DNA of 64,000 nt from Bidens hawaiensis (lineage: Eukaryota; Streptophyta; Magnoliopsida; Asterales; Asteraceae): NCBI GenBank assembly GCA_021521415.1, contig JAIQDT010000838.1, forward strand, positions 186,001 through 250,000, read 5' to 3'. Positions 44,775 through 59,036 of the stretch are shown piece by piece. The position numbers were made by a program, and so were the translations under genes. The notes beneath the pieces were generated by a model. It was given only the letters and a program-made list of their open reading frames with translations, did no database searches and was not told the origin of the DNA. Numbering within the stretch: the first letter of the stretch is position 1; every line of letters starts with the position of its first letter.

Positions 44775-45536
44775 TGTCACACCCCAACCTAAGGCGGATA
44801 TGCCAGGATGTGATCCGATTGCTCACAGCTCGAAGATACTATCATACATAAAAGGTAACACTATCTAATTAATTATTTTATTTAAAGAATACACACAATA
44901 TCCAAATATAACAAACAATTTAAATACATGAATGTAAACTTAAATAATGATTATCTTGTTTATATCCTAAGGTCTTGTCTAAGTGTCCATCTTCAATCTT
45001 CAATACAAAGCAACCTGCATATGCGTAGAAAATGAAAGAGTTTGTCAACAACACATGTTGAGTGAGATGATCACAAGATTTTGACACAACAACAGTATAT
45101 ATATGATAGATATATGATAAAGGATAAATGTTAAATACACAAACAAACACATGTGGTAATAATCAATCAAACTTTAAGAAACCATATACACAACCAAAGA
45201 TTTGACAGTGTGCCAATGAATCGTTGCCAAGCAAATCGGGCATTGATTACGATCACTAAAATTTGTCGGTTTACCTTCGCCAAATGAATCGGACAACAGT
45301 TACTAAGACAGTCGTATGATCATACTAATGAGAACCCTATAAAAGGGGATATGTTGGACCTCTCCGACAATGATAGAATATACACATAAGCAAATAGCAA
45401 TTAATTGATATACACACAATGATTATGTTTGCGACTTTGTGTGTGTGTGTGTGTGTGTCTATATGATAGAAAATATGAATAAGTACGCATACATCCCCAA
45501 AACATTTGAAAACAGTGTATAAAAGGGGAATGATCA
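44775..45536 (-). repeat. LTR of the minus-strand element (762 bp)
   Basis: On the minus strand it starts TGATCATTCCCC at 45536 and ends GGGGTGTGACA at 44775, followed by the PBS. It includes a (GT)n run near 45438-45458. Insertion of this element, or later recombination, removed the first ~1.47 kb of the outer element's right LTR, which resumes at 45537. Confidence 0.75.
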
Positions 45537-46623
45537 AACTATTTAACTGACAAGAACAAGTTAAAAGGTTTCATGTCGGTTCGGTTCACTTAAAAGTCAA
45601 CCCCGTTAACTTAAGAAATGGATGACATGAGATTATAGAGGATTAATACGTGTACCTTATTAAACAGTTAGTCGCGCACAACTCAGGAAGGGAATTACTA
45701 TTAACGGTGAACGTAACAGGATCCAGGTGAATTCTAGCCCCTTTCTCTGTGACGTGTTTTCGGGGCTGTGTGCATACTCTATGTGATAGATAAAATACTT
45801 ATCCTAAGTGATAAGTATAAGATACGTGTATGATTGTGCATTGAGTGTTACTGTTATATGATGACTATATGAAGGAATATGTGTATATGTATTATGTACA
45901 TAGGACATGTAAAGTATGCACGTATGATGTGAAAGTATGGATAGCTGACGGAATAGGTATGAATGTATGGTGAAGCGAAACAAAGGGACCAGACCCTAAT
46001 AATATCTAAGATGACAGGGACCAGACCGTAATAATATTTGAGATTGAGACAGAAGGGATCAGACTCTAATAATATCTGAGATAGTAGGGACCGGACCCTG
46101 GTAATTTATGAGATAGAGGGACCAGACCCTAAGAATGTCTGAGATAGAAAGAAACAGAATAGTTTATGGTATACCTTAGGAAAGTATGAAAGAAAATATG
46201 TAAGTACGTATGCAAGTATATAATGTATGTTTGAATGCGTAATAGTAAGTAAAGTATGAAATACGTATCTTCTGACGCGTATAAGTATGGACCTAAATGT
46301 ATTGCATGTTAATTGATTAACTAGAACTCACTCAGCATAGCTGAATTTTAGTATGCACGCAGGCAAGTAGAATGAGACAAGTTTTTTGATGCGGACACGT
46401 GGCAATAAGAGGAAGACTGGCATAGTTACAAAGAAGACTATCGTGAAATTTATGTTTTATGTGTAACACTTATGTTGTTTTATTTTAAGACAAAGTGTTT
46501 ATGTTATGTATGCATGATTGACTTTTATTTCGCCAAATGTTTTAATTCACTCTGACTTCCGAATTATGTGAATGAGTAAATCAACCAGCGAGAAAGTAGG
46601 GCACCCTGGAATGGGGCCCTACA
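45537..46623 (+). repeat. Truncated 3' LTR of the outer gypsy element
   Basis: Collinear with 26083-27174 of the left LTR (starting taactgacaagaacaa), including the gggaccagaccc repeats and the CAGC-ATA-GCTG hairpin (46333-46343), with several percent divergence. It ends GGCCCTACA followed by TSD aattt. Confidence 0.9.
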
Positions 46624-49600
46624 AATTTCTTACAAATCAACACATGGCATTTCCAAAATAATGCTATTTTCCACAATTTTTAACAAAAATAAACAAACAA
46701 GAACACTTTTTTTTTTATCAAAGTAGTTCGGCTCATTTATTTTTTGTTAAAAATGTGGTTTGGTTCGTTCTTTTTTGCTTAAAAAAAAGTGTCTCGGATC
46801 ATTTGTCTTTGTTAAAAAAAAGTGGTTCGGTTTGCTTGTTTTTTTTAAGTAGTCCGGTTCATTTATTTTTGTTAAAAAAAGGGCTCAAGTACATCGATTA
46901 CAACAGCAGCCATGATTACGGAGGAAAAGTGTGTTTGATCTAAAAGTTCCGATTAAGTTGAGAGAGAGAGGGGGTTTCTTTTAGGTTGGTATGTACCCAT
47001 TAATCAACCTACCAATTTTCAGTGGCTGAACTGAAGTTTGTGACCTGCACATTGAAAGATATACAACATAGCATGATTAAGGAAATAGCATGACAGAATG
47101 AACATCTTCTCACATGTTAAAAAATTACCATAAAATGCTAGAAACCAATCTTCATAAGTTATTGATGTGTGGACCACCGGACACCATTGTCTTATTGTGA
47201 TTTATGATAAATTAAAGTGACTGTTACGTATAATTAACTATTTATAATATCCGGGTGGGGATGTTTGCGCTTTGCCTGACTAACAAGGAAAGTAGGTAAA
47301 GTTAGGCATTAGGCCATCGAAATTTTGAGGTCTAGTTTATAATGAAAAGTTATTATATATATATATATATATATTATAAAAGGTTTGGTGCCACAAAGAT
47401 TTTTTTTTTATTTTATTAGTTTTGTTTTGTTTTTATGTAAATTATTTTTGTTTCCAAATATTTATGATATGTTGCTGGGTTGGTTGTTTGCTAAATTCTT
47501 TAAGGCTTAGGAAAAAAAACTTTTCCAATGTAGGATTGAGGAGTAGGAGGCGCACATTAAGTAGAGTTTCTTGGAATTTATTTATTTATTAGCTTTTAAA
47601 CCCGTGTATTACACGGAATTTATCAAATGATAAATACAAATAAGGTTCGATATTTCAGTTGTATTCTCAAAATATTTATTAATTAATTTAACATATAAAG
47701 TAAAAAATTATGAGTTATATTGTTTTTCAGTTCACGACTTATGAAACGTATCTTTTCTATGTTTCACCCCGTGTGCTACACATGATTAAAATATGAACTT
47801 AATGTAATTTCTCGTGTAACAATATTTAAAAGATGACGATTAAATTAATGTATATACGGACAATAATATAGAGCATAATTCCATTAAACAATATAAATAC
47901 AGAACTAAATATTTGTTTTCTATAATTCTGAAAAACAGCCACCAACCCAATAATTGATTATATTTAGCATTAATTTTTTTTGAAAGTTAATTATAAATGT
48001 GACACTTACACACCTATAAATAACGTAGAGTTAAGTGTCATTTTCATACCTGAGGTTTGAACAACTATGCTGCTTTAGTAACTTTTTTAAATTTCTTAGA
48101 AATCAACACCTGGCAATTCCAAAATAATGCTATTATCCATTGTTTTTAACAGAAATAAACAAACAAAAACACTTTTTTTAATCAAAGTAGTTTGGATCAA
48201 TTATTTTTCATTAAATATGTGGTTTGGTACGTTCTTTTTTGCAAAAAAAAAGTGTCTCGGATCATTTGTCTTTGTTAAAAAAAGTGGTTCGGTTTGCTTT
48301 TTTTTTTAAGTAGTTTGGTTCATTTATTTTTGTTAAAAAAAAGTGCTTAGGTACATCTATTAAAAACAGCATCCACGATTACGGAGGAAAAGTGTGTGCG
48401 ATCTAATAGTTCCGATTAAGTTGAGAGAGAGAGAGGGTTTCTTTTAGGTTGGTAGCTATCAACCTATCAATTTTCAATGGCTGAACTGAAGTTTGTGACC
48501 TGCACATTGATAGATATACAACATAACATGATTAAAGAAATTGCATGACAGGATGAACATCTTTTCACATGTTAAAAATTACTATAAAATGCTAGAAACC
48601 AATTTTCATAAGTTATTGATGTGTGGACCACCGGACACCATTGTCTTATTGTGATTTATGATAAATTTAAGTGACTGTTACGCATAATTAACTCTTTATA
48701 GTATTGGGGTCGGGATGTTTGCGCTTTGCCTGACTAACAAGCCTAGTAGGTAAAGTTAGGGATTTAGGGCATCGAAATTTTGAGGTCTCGTTTATAATGA
48801 AAAAGTTATTGTATATATAATATAAGAGGTTTGGTGCCACAAAGATTTTTTTGATTATTTTACTAATTTTGTTTCGTTTTTACGTAAATTATTTTCGTTT
48901 CTAAATAATTATGATATGTTGCATGGTTGGTTGTTTGCTAAATTCCTTAAGGCTTAGGAAACGAAACCTTTCCGATGTAGGATCGAGGAGTAGGAGGCGC
49001 ACATTAAGTAGAGTTTCTTGGAATTTATTTATTTACTAGATTTTGAACCCGTGTATTACACGGGAGTTATCAAATGATAAATACAAATAAGGTTCGTTAT
49101 TTCCATTGTATTCTGAAAATATTTATGAATTAATTGAACATATAAAGTAAAAAAATATAAGTTATATTGTTTTTTAGTTCATGACTTATGAAACGTATCT
49201 TTTCTATGTTTCACCCCGTGTGCTACACATGATGAAAATATGAACTTAATGTAATTTCTCGTGTAACAATATTTAAAAGATGACGATTAAATTAATGTAT
49301 ATACAGACAATAATATAGAGCATAATGCCATTAAACAATATAAAAACAGACCTAAATATATATTTTCTATAATTCTGAAAAATAGCCACCAACCCAATAA
49401 TTGATTATATTTAGCATTAACTTTTTTTGAATGGTGATTATAAATGTGACACTTACACACCTATAAATAATGTAGAGTTAAGTGTTATTTTCAAACCTAA
49501 GGTTTGACCAACTATGCAGCTTTAGTAACTTTTTAAAAATTTCTTACAAATCAACACATGGCATTTCCAAAATATTGCAATTTTCCACTGTTTTTAACAA

Positions 49601-52600
49601 AAATAAACAAACAAAAAACACTTTTTTTTTTATCAAAGTAGTTCAACTCATTTATTTTTTGATAAAAATGTGGTTTGGTTCGTTCGATTTTGCTAAAAAG
49701 TGTCTCGGAGAATTTGTCTTTGTTAAAAAAAGTAGTTCGATTTGCTTGTTTTTTTATGTAGTTCGGTTTATTTATTTTAAAAAAAAAATTTCTCAGGTAC
49801 ATCGATTACAACAGCTTCCATGATTACGGAGGAAAAGTGTGTGCGATCTAGAAGTTCCGATTAAGTTTAGAGAGAGAGAGAGGGTTACTTTTTGGTTGGT
49901 AGCTACCCTTTAATCAACCTACCAATTTTCAATGGCTAAACTGAAGTTTGTGACCTGCACATTGATAGATATACAACATAACATGATTAAGTAAATAACA
50001 TGACAGGATGAACATGTTCTCAAATGTTAAAAAATTACGATAAAATGCTAGAAACAAATCTTCATAAGTTATTGATGTGTGGACCACCGGACACGAATGT
50101 CTTATTGTGATTTATGATAAATTAAAGTGACTGTTACATATAATTAATTCTTTATAATATCGGGTTGGGGATGTTTGCGCTTTGCCTGACTAACAAGCCA
50201 AGTTGGTAAAGTTAGGGCTTTAGGCCATCGAAATTTTGAGGTCTCGTTTATAATGAAAAAGTTATTGTATTTATAATATAAAAGGTTTGGTGCCACAAAG
50301 ATTTTTTTGATTATTTTATTAGTTTTGTTTTGTTTTTATGTAAATTATTTTGGTTTCTAAATAATTATGATATGTTGCTTGGTTGGTTGTTTGCTAAATT
50401 CCTTAAGGCTTAGGGAAAGAAACTTTTCCAATATAGGATGGAGGAGTACGAGGCGCGCATTAAGTAGAGTTTCTTGGAATTTATTTATTTATTAGCTTTT
50501 GAACCCGTGTATTACACGGGATTTATCAAATGATAAATACAAATAAGGTTCGTTATTTCAATTGTATTCTCAAAATATTTATGAATTAATTAAACATATA
50601 AAGTAAAAAATTATGAATTATATTATTTTTCAGTTCAGGACTTATGAAACGTATCTTTTCTATGTTTCATCCCCGTGTACTACACATGATGAAAATTTGA
50701 ACTTAATGTAATTTCTCGAGTAACAATATTTAAAAGATGACGATTAATGTATATACACACAATAATATAGAGAATAATGTCATTAAATAATATAAATACA
50801 GACCTAAATACATATTTTCTATAATTCTGAAAACAACCACCAACCCAATAATTGATTATATTTAGTATCAACTTTTTATGAAAGGTGATTATAAATGTGC
50901 CACTTACACGCCTATAAATAATATAGAGTTAAGTGTCATTTTCGTACATGAGGTTTTACTAATTATGCAGATTTAGTAACTTTTTTAAATTTCTTGCAAA
51001 TTAACACATGGCATTTCCAAAATAATGCTATTTTCCACTGTTTTTAACAAAAATAACCAAACAAAACATTTTATTTTTAACAAAGTAGTTCGGCTCATTT
51101 ATTTTTTGTTAAAAATGTGGTTTGGTTCGTTCATTTTCGCTAAAAAAAAGTGTCTCGGATCATTTGTCTTTGTTAAAAAAAGTGGTTCGGTTTGCTCTTT
51201 TTTTTAAGTAGTTTGATTCATTTATTTTTGTTTAAAAAAAGTGCTCAGCTACAACAATTACAATAGCTGCCATGATTAAGGAGGAAAAGTGTGTGCGATC
51301 TTGAAGTTCCGATTAAGTTTAGAGAGAGAAAGAGCGAGGGTTTCTTTTCGGTTGGTAGCTACCCACTAACCAACCTACCAATATTCATTGGCTGAACTAA
51401 AGTTTGTGACCTGCACATTGATAGATATACAACTTAACATGATTAAGGAAATAGCATGACAGGATGAACATTTTCTCATAAGTTAAAAAATTACCATAAA
51501 ATGCTAGAAACCAATCTTCATAAGTTATTGATGTGTGGACCACCGGACACCATTGTCTTATTGTGATTTATGATAAATTAAAGTGACTGTTACGTATAAT
51601 TAACTATTTATAATATCCGGGTGGGGATGTTTGCGCTTTGACTGACTCACAAGCCAAGTAAGTAAAGTTAGGGCTTTAGGCCATCGAAATTTTGAGGTCT
51701 CGTTTATAATGAAAATGTTATTATATATATAGTATAAAAGGTTTGGTGCCACAATGATTTTTTTGATTATTTTATTAGTTTTGTTTTGTTTTTATGTAAA
51801 TTATTTTTGTTTCCAAATAATTAAGATATGTTGCTGGGTTGGTTGTTTGCTAAATTCCTTAAGGCTTAGGAAAAGAAACTTTTCCAATGTAGGATCGAGG
51901 AGTAGGAGGCGCACATTAAGTAGAGTTTCTTGAAATTTATTTATTTACTAGCGTTTAAACCCGTGTATTACACGATATTTATCAAATGATAAAACAAATA
52001 AGGTTCGCTATTTCAATTGTATTCTCAAAATATTTATGAATTAATTTAACAGATAAAGTAAAAAATTATGAGTTATATTGTTTTTCAGTTCACGACTTAT
52101 GAAACCTATCTTTTCTATGTTTCACCCCGTGTGCTACACATGATGAAAATATGAACTTAATGTAATTTCTCGTGTAACAATATTTAAAAGATGACGATTA
52201 ATGTATATACAGGCAATAATATAGAGCATAATGCCATTAAACAATATAAAAACAGACCAAAATATATATTCTCTTTAATTCTTAAAAAAGCCAGCAACCC
52301 AATAATTGATTATATTTAGCATCAACTTTTTTGAAAGGTGATTATAAATGTGACACCTACACGCCTATAAAAATGAAGAGTTAAGTGTCATTTTCATACC
52401 TGAGGTTTGACCAACTACGCAGCTTAAGTAACTTTTTTAAATTTCTTGCAAATCAACATCTGGCATTTCCAAAAAAATGCTATTTTCCACCGTTTAAAAA
52501 AAACAAAGAAAAACACTTTTTTTAACAAAGTAGTTCGGCTCATTTATTTTTTGTTAAAAATGTGGTTCGGTTCGTTCATTTTTGCTAAAAAAAAGTGTCT

Positions 52601-55600
52601 TGGATCATTTGTGTTTGTTAAAAAAAAGTGGTTCGGTTTGCTTTTTTTTTTTCAAGTAGTTCGGTTCATTTATTTTTGTTAAAAAAAAGTGCTCAGGTAC
52701 ATCGATTACAACAGCTGCCATGATTACGGAGGAAAAGTGTGTGCGATCTAGAAGTTCCGTTTAAGTTGAGAGAGAGAGGGTTTCTTTTCGGTTGGTAGCT
52801 ACCCATTAATCAACCTATCAATATTCAATGGCTGAACTGAAGTTTGTGACCTGCACATTGATGGATGTACAACATAACTTGATTAAGGAAATAATATGAC
52901 AGGATGAACATTTTCTCAAATGTTGAAAAATTACCATAAAATTCTAAAAACCAATCTTCATGAGTTTTTGATGTGTGGACTACCGGACACCATTGTCTTA
53001 TTGTGATATATGATAAATTATATTGGTTGTTACATATAATTAACTCTTTATAATATCCCGGTGGGGATGTTTGCGCTTTGGCTGACTAACAAGCCAAGTG
53101 GGTAAAGTTAGGGCTTTAGGCCATCGAAATTTTGAGGTCTCGTTTACAATGAAAAAGTTATTATATATATAGTATAAAAGGTTTGGTGCCACAAAGATTT
53201 TTTTGATTATTTTATTAGTTTTGTTTTGTTTTTATGTAAATTATTTTGGTTTCTAATTAATTATGTTATTTTGCTAGGTTGGTTGTTTGCTAAATTCCTT
53301 AAGGCTTAGGAAAAGAAACTTTTCCAATGTAGAATCGAGGAGTAGGAGGCACACATTAAGTAGAGTTTCTTGGAATTTATTTATTTATTATGTTTTGAAC
53401 TCGTGTATTACACGAGATTTATCAAATGATAAATACAAATAATGTTCATTGTTTCAATTGTATTCTCAAAATATTTATGAATTAATTTAACAGATAAAGT
53501 AAAAAATTATGAGTTATATTGTTCTTCAGTTCACGATATATGAAACTTATCTTTTCTATGTTTCACCCCGTGTGCAACACAAGATGAAAATATGAACTTA
53601 TGTAATTTCTCATGTAACAATATTTAAAAGATGACAACTAATGTATATACATGCAATAATATAGAGCATAATGCCATTAAACAATATAAATACAGACCTA
53701 ATATATATTCTCTTTAATTCTTAAAAAAGCCAGCAACCCAATAATTGATTATATTTAGCATCAACTTTTTTGAAAGGTGATTATAAATGTGACACCTACA
53801 CGCCTATAAAAATGAAGAGTTAAGTGTCATTATCATACCTTATGTTTGACAAACTATGCAGCATTAGTAACTTTTTTAAATTTCTTACAAATCAACACCT
53901 GGCATTTCTAAAAAAATGCTATTTTCCTCTGTTTTTTAAAAAAATAAACAAAGTAAAACACTTTTTTTTAACAAAGTAGTTCGGCTTATTTATTTCTTGT
54001 TAAAAATGTGGTTCGGTTCGTTCATTTTTGCTAAAAAAAGTGTCTTGGTTCATTTGACTTTGTTAAAAAAAAGTGGTTCGGTTTGCTTTTTTTTCAAGTA
54101 GTTCGGTTCATTTAATTTTGTTAAAAAAAAGTGCTCAGGTACATCGATTACAACAGCTGCCATGATTACGGAGGAATAGTGTGTGCGATCTAGAAGTTCC
54201 GATTAAGTTTAGAGAGAGAGAGAGAGAGGGTTTCTTTTCGGTTGGTAGCTACCCATTAATCAACCTACCAATATTCAATGGCTGAACTGAAGTTTGTGAC
54301 CTGCACATTGATGGATATACAACATAACATGATTAAGGAAATAACATGACAGGATGAACATCTTCTCAAATGTTAAAAAATTACCATAAAATTCAAAAAA
54401 CCAATCTTCATGAGTTATTGATGGGTGGACCACCGGACACCATTGTCTTATTGTGATTTATGATAAATTGTATTGACTATTACATATAATTAACTCTTTA
54501 TAATATCCGGGTGGGGATGTTTGCGCTTTGACTGACTCACAAGCCAAGTAGGTAAAGTTAGGGCTTTAGGCCATCGAAATTTTGAGGTCTCGTTTATAAT
54601 GAAAAAGTTATTATATATATAGTATAAAAGGTTTGGTGCCACAATGATTTTTTTGATTATTTTATTAGTTTTGTTTTGTTTTTATGTAAATTATTTTTGT
54701 TTCCAAATAATTATGATATGTTGCTGGGTTGGTTGTTTGCTAAATTCCTTAGGGCTTAGGAAAAGAAACTTTTCCAATGTAGGATCGAGGAGTAGGAGGC
54801 GCACATTAAGTAGAGTTTCTTGGAATTTATTTATTTACTAGCGTTTAAACCCGTGTATTACACGGGATTTATCAAATGATAAAACAAATAAGGTTCGTTA
54901 TTTCAATTGTATTCTCAAAATATTTATGAATTAATTTAACATATAAAGTAAAAAATTATGAGTTATATTGTTCTTCAGTTCACGACTTATGAAACCTATC
55001 TTTTCTATGTTTCACCCCGTGTGCTACACATGATGAAAAAATGAACTTAATGTAATTTCTCGTGTAACAATATTTAAAAGATGATGATTAATGTATATAC
55101 AGGCAATAATATAGAGCATAATGCCATTAAACATTATAAAAACAGACCTAAATATATATTCTCTTTAATTCTTAAAAAAGCCAGCAACCCAATAATTGAT
55201 TATATTTAGCATCAACTTTTTTGAAAGGTTATTATAAATGTGACACCTACATGCCTATAAAAATGAAGAGTTAAGTGTCATTTTCATACCTGAGGTTTGA
55301 CCAACTACGCAGCTTTATTAACTTTTTTAAATTTCTTGCAAATCAACATCTGGCATTTCCAAAAAAATGCTATTTTTCACCGTTTTAAAAAAAAACAAAG
55401 AAAAACACTTTTTTTAACAAAGTAGTTCGGCTCATTTATTTTTTGTTAAAAATGTGGTTTGGTTCGTTCATTTTTGCTAAAAAAAAGTGTCTCGGATCAT
55501 TTGTCTATGTTTAAAAAAATGGTTCGGTTTGCTTGCTTTTTTTAAGTAGTTCGGTTCATTTATTTTTGTTAAAAAAAGTGCTCAGGTACATCGATTACAA

Positions 55601-56536
55601 CAGCTGCCATGATTATGGAGGAATAGTGTGTGCGATCTAGAAGTTCCGATTAAGTTTAGAGAGAGAGAGAGGGTTTTTTTCGGTAGGTTGGTAGCTACCC
55701 ATTAATTAACCTACTAATATTCAATGGCTGAACTGAAGTTTGTGACCTGCACATTGATGGATATACAACATAACATGATTAAGGAAATAGCATGACATGA
55801 TAAACATCTTCTAACATGTTAAAAAACTACCATAAAATGCTAGAAACCAATCTTCATGAGTTATTGATGTGTGGACCACCGGACACCATTGTCTTATTGT
55901 GATTTATGATAAATTATATTGGCTATTACATATAATTAACTCTTTATAATATCCGGGTGGGGATGTTTGCGCTTTGGCTGACTAACAAGCCAAGTGGGTA
56001 AAGTTAGGGCTTTAGGCCATCGAAATTTTGAGGTCTCGTTTATAATGAAAAAAGTTATTATATATATAGTATAAAAGGTTTGGTGCCACAAAGATTTTTT
56101 TGATTATTTTATTAGTTTTGTTTTGTTTTTATGTAAATTATTTTGGTTTCTAAATAATTATGTTATGTTGCTGGGTTGGTTGTTTGCTAAATTCTTTAAG
56201 GCTTAGGGAAAGAAACTTTTCCAATGTAGGATCGAGGAGTAGGAGGCATCCATTAAGTAGAGTTTATTGGAATTTATTTATTTATTAGCTTTTGAAACCC
56301 TGTATTACACGGGATTTATCAAATGATAAATATAAATAAGGTTCGTTATTTCAATTGTATTCTCAAAATATTTATGAATTAATTTAACAGATAAAGTAAA
56401 AGATAATGAGTTATATTGTTCTTCAGTTCACGACTTATGAAACCTATCTTTTCTATGTTTCACCCGTGTGCTACACATGATGAAAATATGAACTTAATGT
56501 AATTTCTCGTGTAACAATATTTAAAAGATGACGATT
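46624..56536. repeat. Tandem array block B, about seven ~1.45-kb units
   Basis: The landmark gatct(a/t)(g/a)aagttccg recurs at 46937, 48400, 49845, 51297, 52745, 54187 and 55634, giving spacings of 1463, 1445, 1452, 1448, 1442 and 1447 bp. The units are collinear with block A. Short open frames repeated in each unit (about 60-78 codons, FFLSSP/FVFVKKSGSV type) are translations of the T-rich motifs and not genes. The block ends inside a unit at 56536, where the gypsy derivative begins. Confidence 0.95.
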
Positions 56537-56764
56537 TTGCTTGATGAAACGTTTAAAATATTTTATATAGGCTTGCTTGTATATGGTAGGCCTTGGGATG
56601 TATAGTATGTATGTATGTATTATTGTATGGCCAATATTTGGCGATGTTAGTAGTCGTTATCGACTACGAATGTTACGCATGCCTACTTCGTGTTTGCATA
56701 CGTTGATGAGATGTTATGTGTTTGGGTTGTACGTTTGCTCGACCCTGATGTTATTACTTGGATG

Positions 56765-56765
<1 letters not shown>

Positions 56766-56847
<82 letters not shown>
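56766..56847. repeat. Long (TA)n microsatellite in the truncated LTR
   Basis: About 80 bp of uninterrupted TA. In the partner LTR the equivalent site (58932-58946) is short, while a second TA run further on (58990-59032) is expanded instead. Confidence 0.95.
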
Positions 56848-56850
<3 letters not shown>

Positions 56851-57378
56851 GGATGCACTTATAGCGATGTTTATACGTATGTATGTATATATTTATATAT
56901 ATATATATATAAGGATGATTATTTATTTAAGATGATGGCCTAACTGATGTACCCCTTTTATAGTATAAACATTTGGAATGACTATTATGATTATTATTAT
57001 CGATGTTATTTATTAAAACTTGAACCCACTCAGCTCAAGCTGACTTTGTGTGCATGTTAGTGTGAGTTTTCAGGTTAGGAGAAGGATGCCTTACCGCTTG
57101 GACGTGCATGAAGCTACTTAGACGGGAAGGGCATACTTGGATGGAAGATTTAGATATTAAACATTTCTTTTTAAAAAGTTTTATCAAATATATTTTAAAT
57201 TGATTTTGGGCATTATTCTCGGGTTTTGGGAACTTATGTTATTAATTATGGTTTTCCGCTGAATTATACTATGAATTGGTTGTTTTGATGAAATGAACTG
57301 TTTTTGAGTTTAAGTATTTTATAAGTATTTTATATGAATACCAACTGTAGGGTTCCCGGGGATCGGGGCCTTACAAGT

Positions 57379-57390
57379 TGGTATCAGAGG
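57379..57390 (+). other. PBS of the gypsy derivative
   Basis: TGGTATCAGAGG, initiator Met tRNA type with one terminal mismatch, four bases after the LTR end. Confidence 0.8.
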
Positions 57391-58987
57391 CGACTTGGGA
57401 GTCCGAAGATGAGATGATGAAACTCTATCCTCAGTTGTCCATGTCGCATCGAGATTCGGGGACGAATCCCACTGTAAGGGGGGTTGACTTGTAACGCCCG
57501 TTAATTTACGGTTTAAAGATTTAAGTTGTAAAGTATGTATGATTCTCGGGATTTAACCGACATTTCTCGGAAGCCTTCTCGTCATCCCGGTACGTAAAAG
57601 CATTTAACCTTTCTTCCAAAATTCCAAATACTTCAAATTGGAGGGGCTAGGGTGAAACTTTTTATATTATAACATAAACAAAAAAAAACCCTAACCCCCC
57701 CTTTCACCTTGTCCGATCGGCGCAGCAAACAGCCCCCCCTGTGATTTTCCTTTTTCCAGCCAAGTCGTGAGCGTAAAACATCAATTAAAGGTTAGTACTA
57801 CGATTCCCCAAGTCTTTTACACCTTAATTGACCCTTATATCACGCGTATTAATCGTTCAATTTCGTGTTGTAGGCTTACCGGGTGGCTGTCCAATTGAGC
57901 ATTTCCGAGACTTTTTTGGTTGAGGTTTTTGCTCCTAAATCTTCCTAGGTATGTCTAGTATAACATACTTAAAAATCATGTTCATTGGTGTTCGTTAGAT
58001 TGGTCAACTAATTGTAGTTAGATTGTTAGTGTTCGGTTGACTAGAATTGTAGTTTGATGCGTTTAACGCGAGTGTTGGTGTGATTAACGACCAATTCAGC
58101 TCGGGGGCACTCGTTTGATGTACGGGCAGTTGAAAAATCATTTTTGTAAGTTTTGGGGCTGAATTGGTTGTCGGTTACTCCAACGAGTCGGTACAACGCG
58201 CAATTGCGTTTATTGAATAGTTGGTGCGTTGTACTTGCGAGTTACCGACCCGTTTGACTCGTGTAGCGTCGTGTGGACTTGTTGGCTGTGATTTTATCAT
58301 GTTGGGTCCACACGGGGCTGAGTTGGATGTTAATGGCCTAAACGACTCTTAAACGCGCGTGTTAGTGTCACCTAGTGCTTCCGGGGGCAAATTGGGAATT
58401 CTTTATTCCCGGGAGTACCTAAGGGTCGTTTTGGTGAATGTGAGGCCTCGGGGGCTGTTGTGATTTATTTTGATGAGGTCGATGCTTTAGGTGACCCGAA
58501 CCCCGTTAGAATGTCTCGTAGGATAAACGAGTCATCTTGATGTCATTAGTATTGATTGAATGTAAACCGGCAGGTGTTTGAGTTTTGGGATTACTTAGGG
58601 ATTCTCTAGCTCGTGGTGAATCCGTGTCTCGTGTCAGGTGAGTTCATGATGCCCCTTTTAACTCTTTTTAAGTTTTGGGCTAGCATGCACACCTAAAAGA
58701 TTTTGCTTGATGAAACGTTTAAAATATTTTATATAGGCTTGCTTGTATATGGTAGGCCTTGGGATGTATAGTATGTATGTATGTATTATTGTATGACCAA
58801 TATTTGGCGATGTTACTAGTCGTTATCGACTACGAATGTTACGCATGCCTACTTCTTGTTTGCATACGTTGATGAGATGTTACGTGTTTGGGTTGTACGT
58901 TTGCTCGACCCTGATGTTATTACTTGGATGTTATATATATATATATAGGGATGCACTTATAGCAATGTTTATACGTATGTACGTATA

Positions 58988-59036
<49 letters not shown>

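Larger units (their letters stand above)
24617..46623 (+). mobile_element. Outer Ty3/gypsy element, 22 kb including nested insertions, TSD aattt
   Basis: It starts TGTAATGTCC and ends GGCCCTACA, flanked by aattt (24612-24616 and 46624-46628) inside an array unit; joining the flanks reconstitutes the normal unit sequence taaatttcttacaaatc. Own parts are the left LTR (24617-27174), PBS, gag and protease fragments (27585-28039, 29121-29287, 41581-42590) and the right part of the 3' LTR (45537-46623). Reverse transcriptase, RNase H and integrase are absent. The shared parts of the two LTRs differ by several percent by eye, so it is clearly older than the elements nested in it. Confidence 0.9.

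Noticed and set aside
46755..55500. Repeated ~60-80-codon ORFs in the tandem array
   Set aside because: Translations of the T-rich array motifs, with frames closed by small indels in many units; non-coding satellite.
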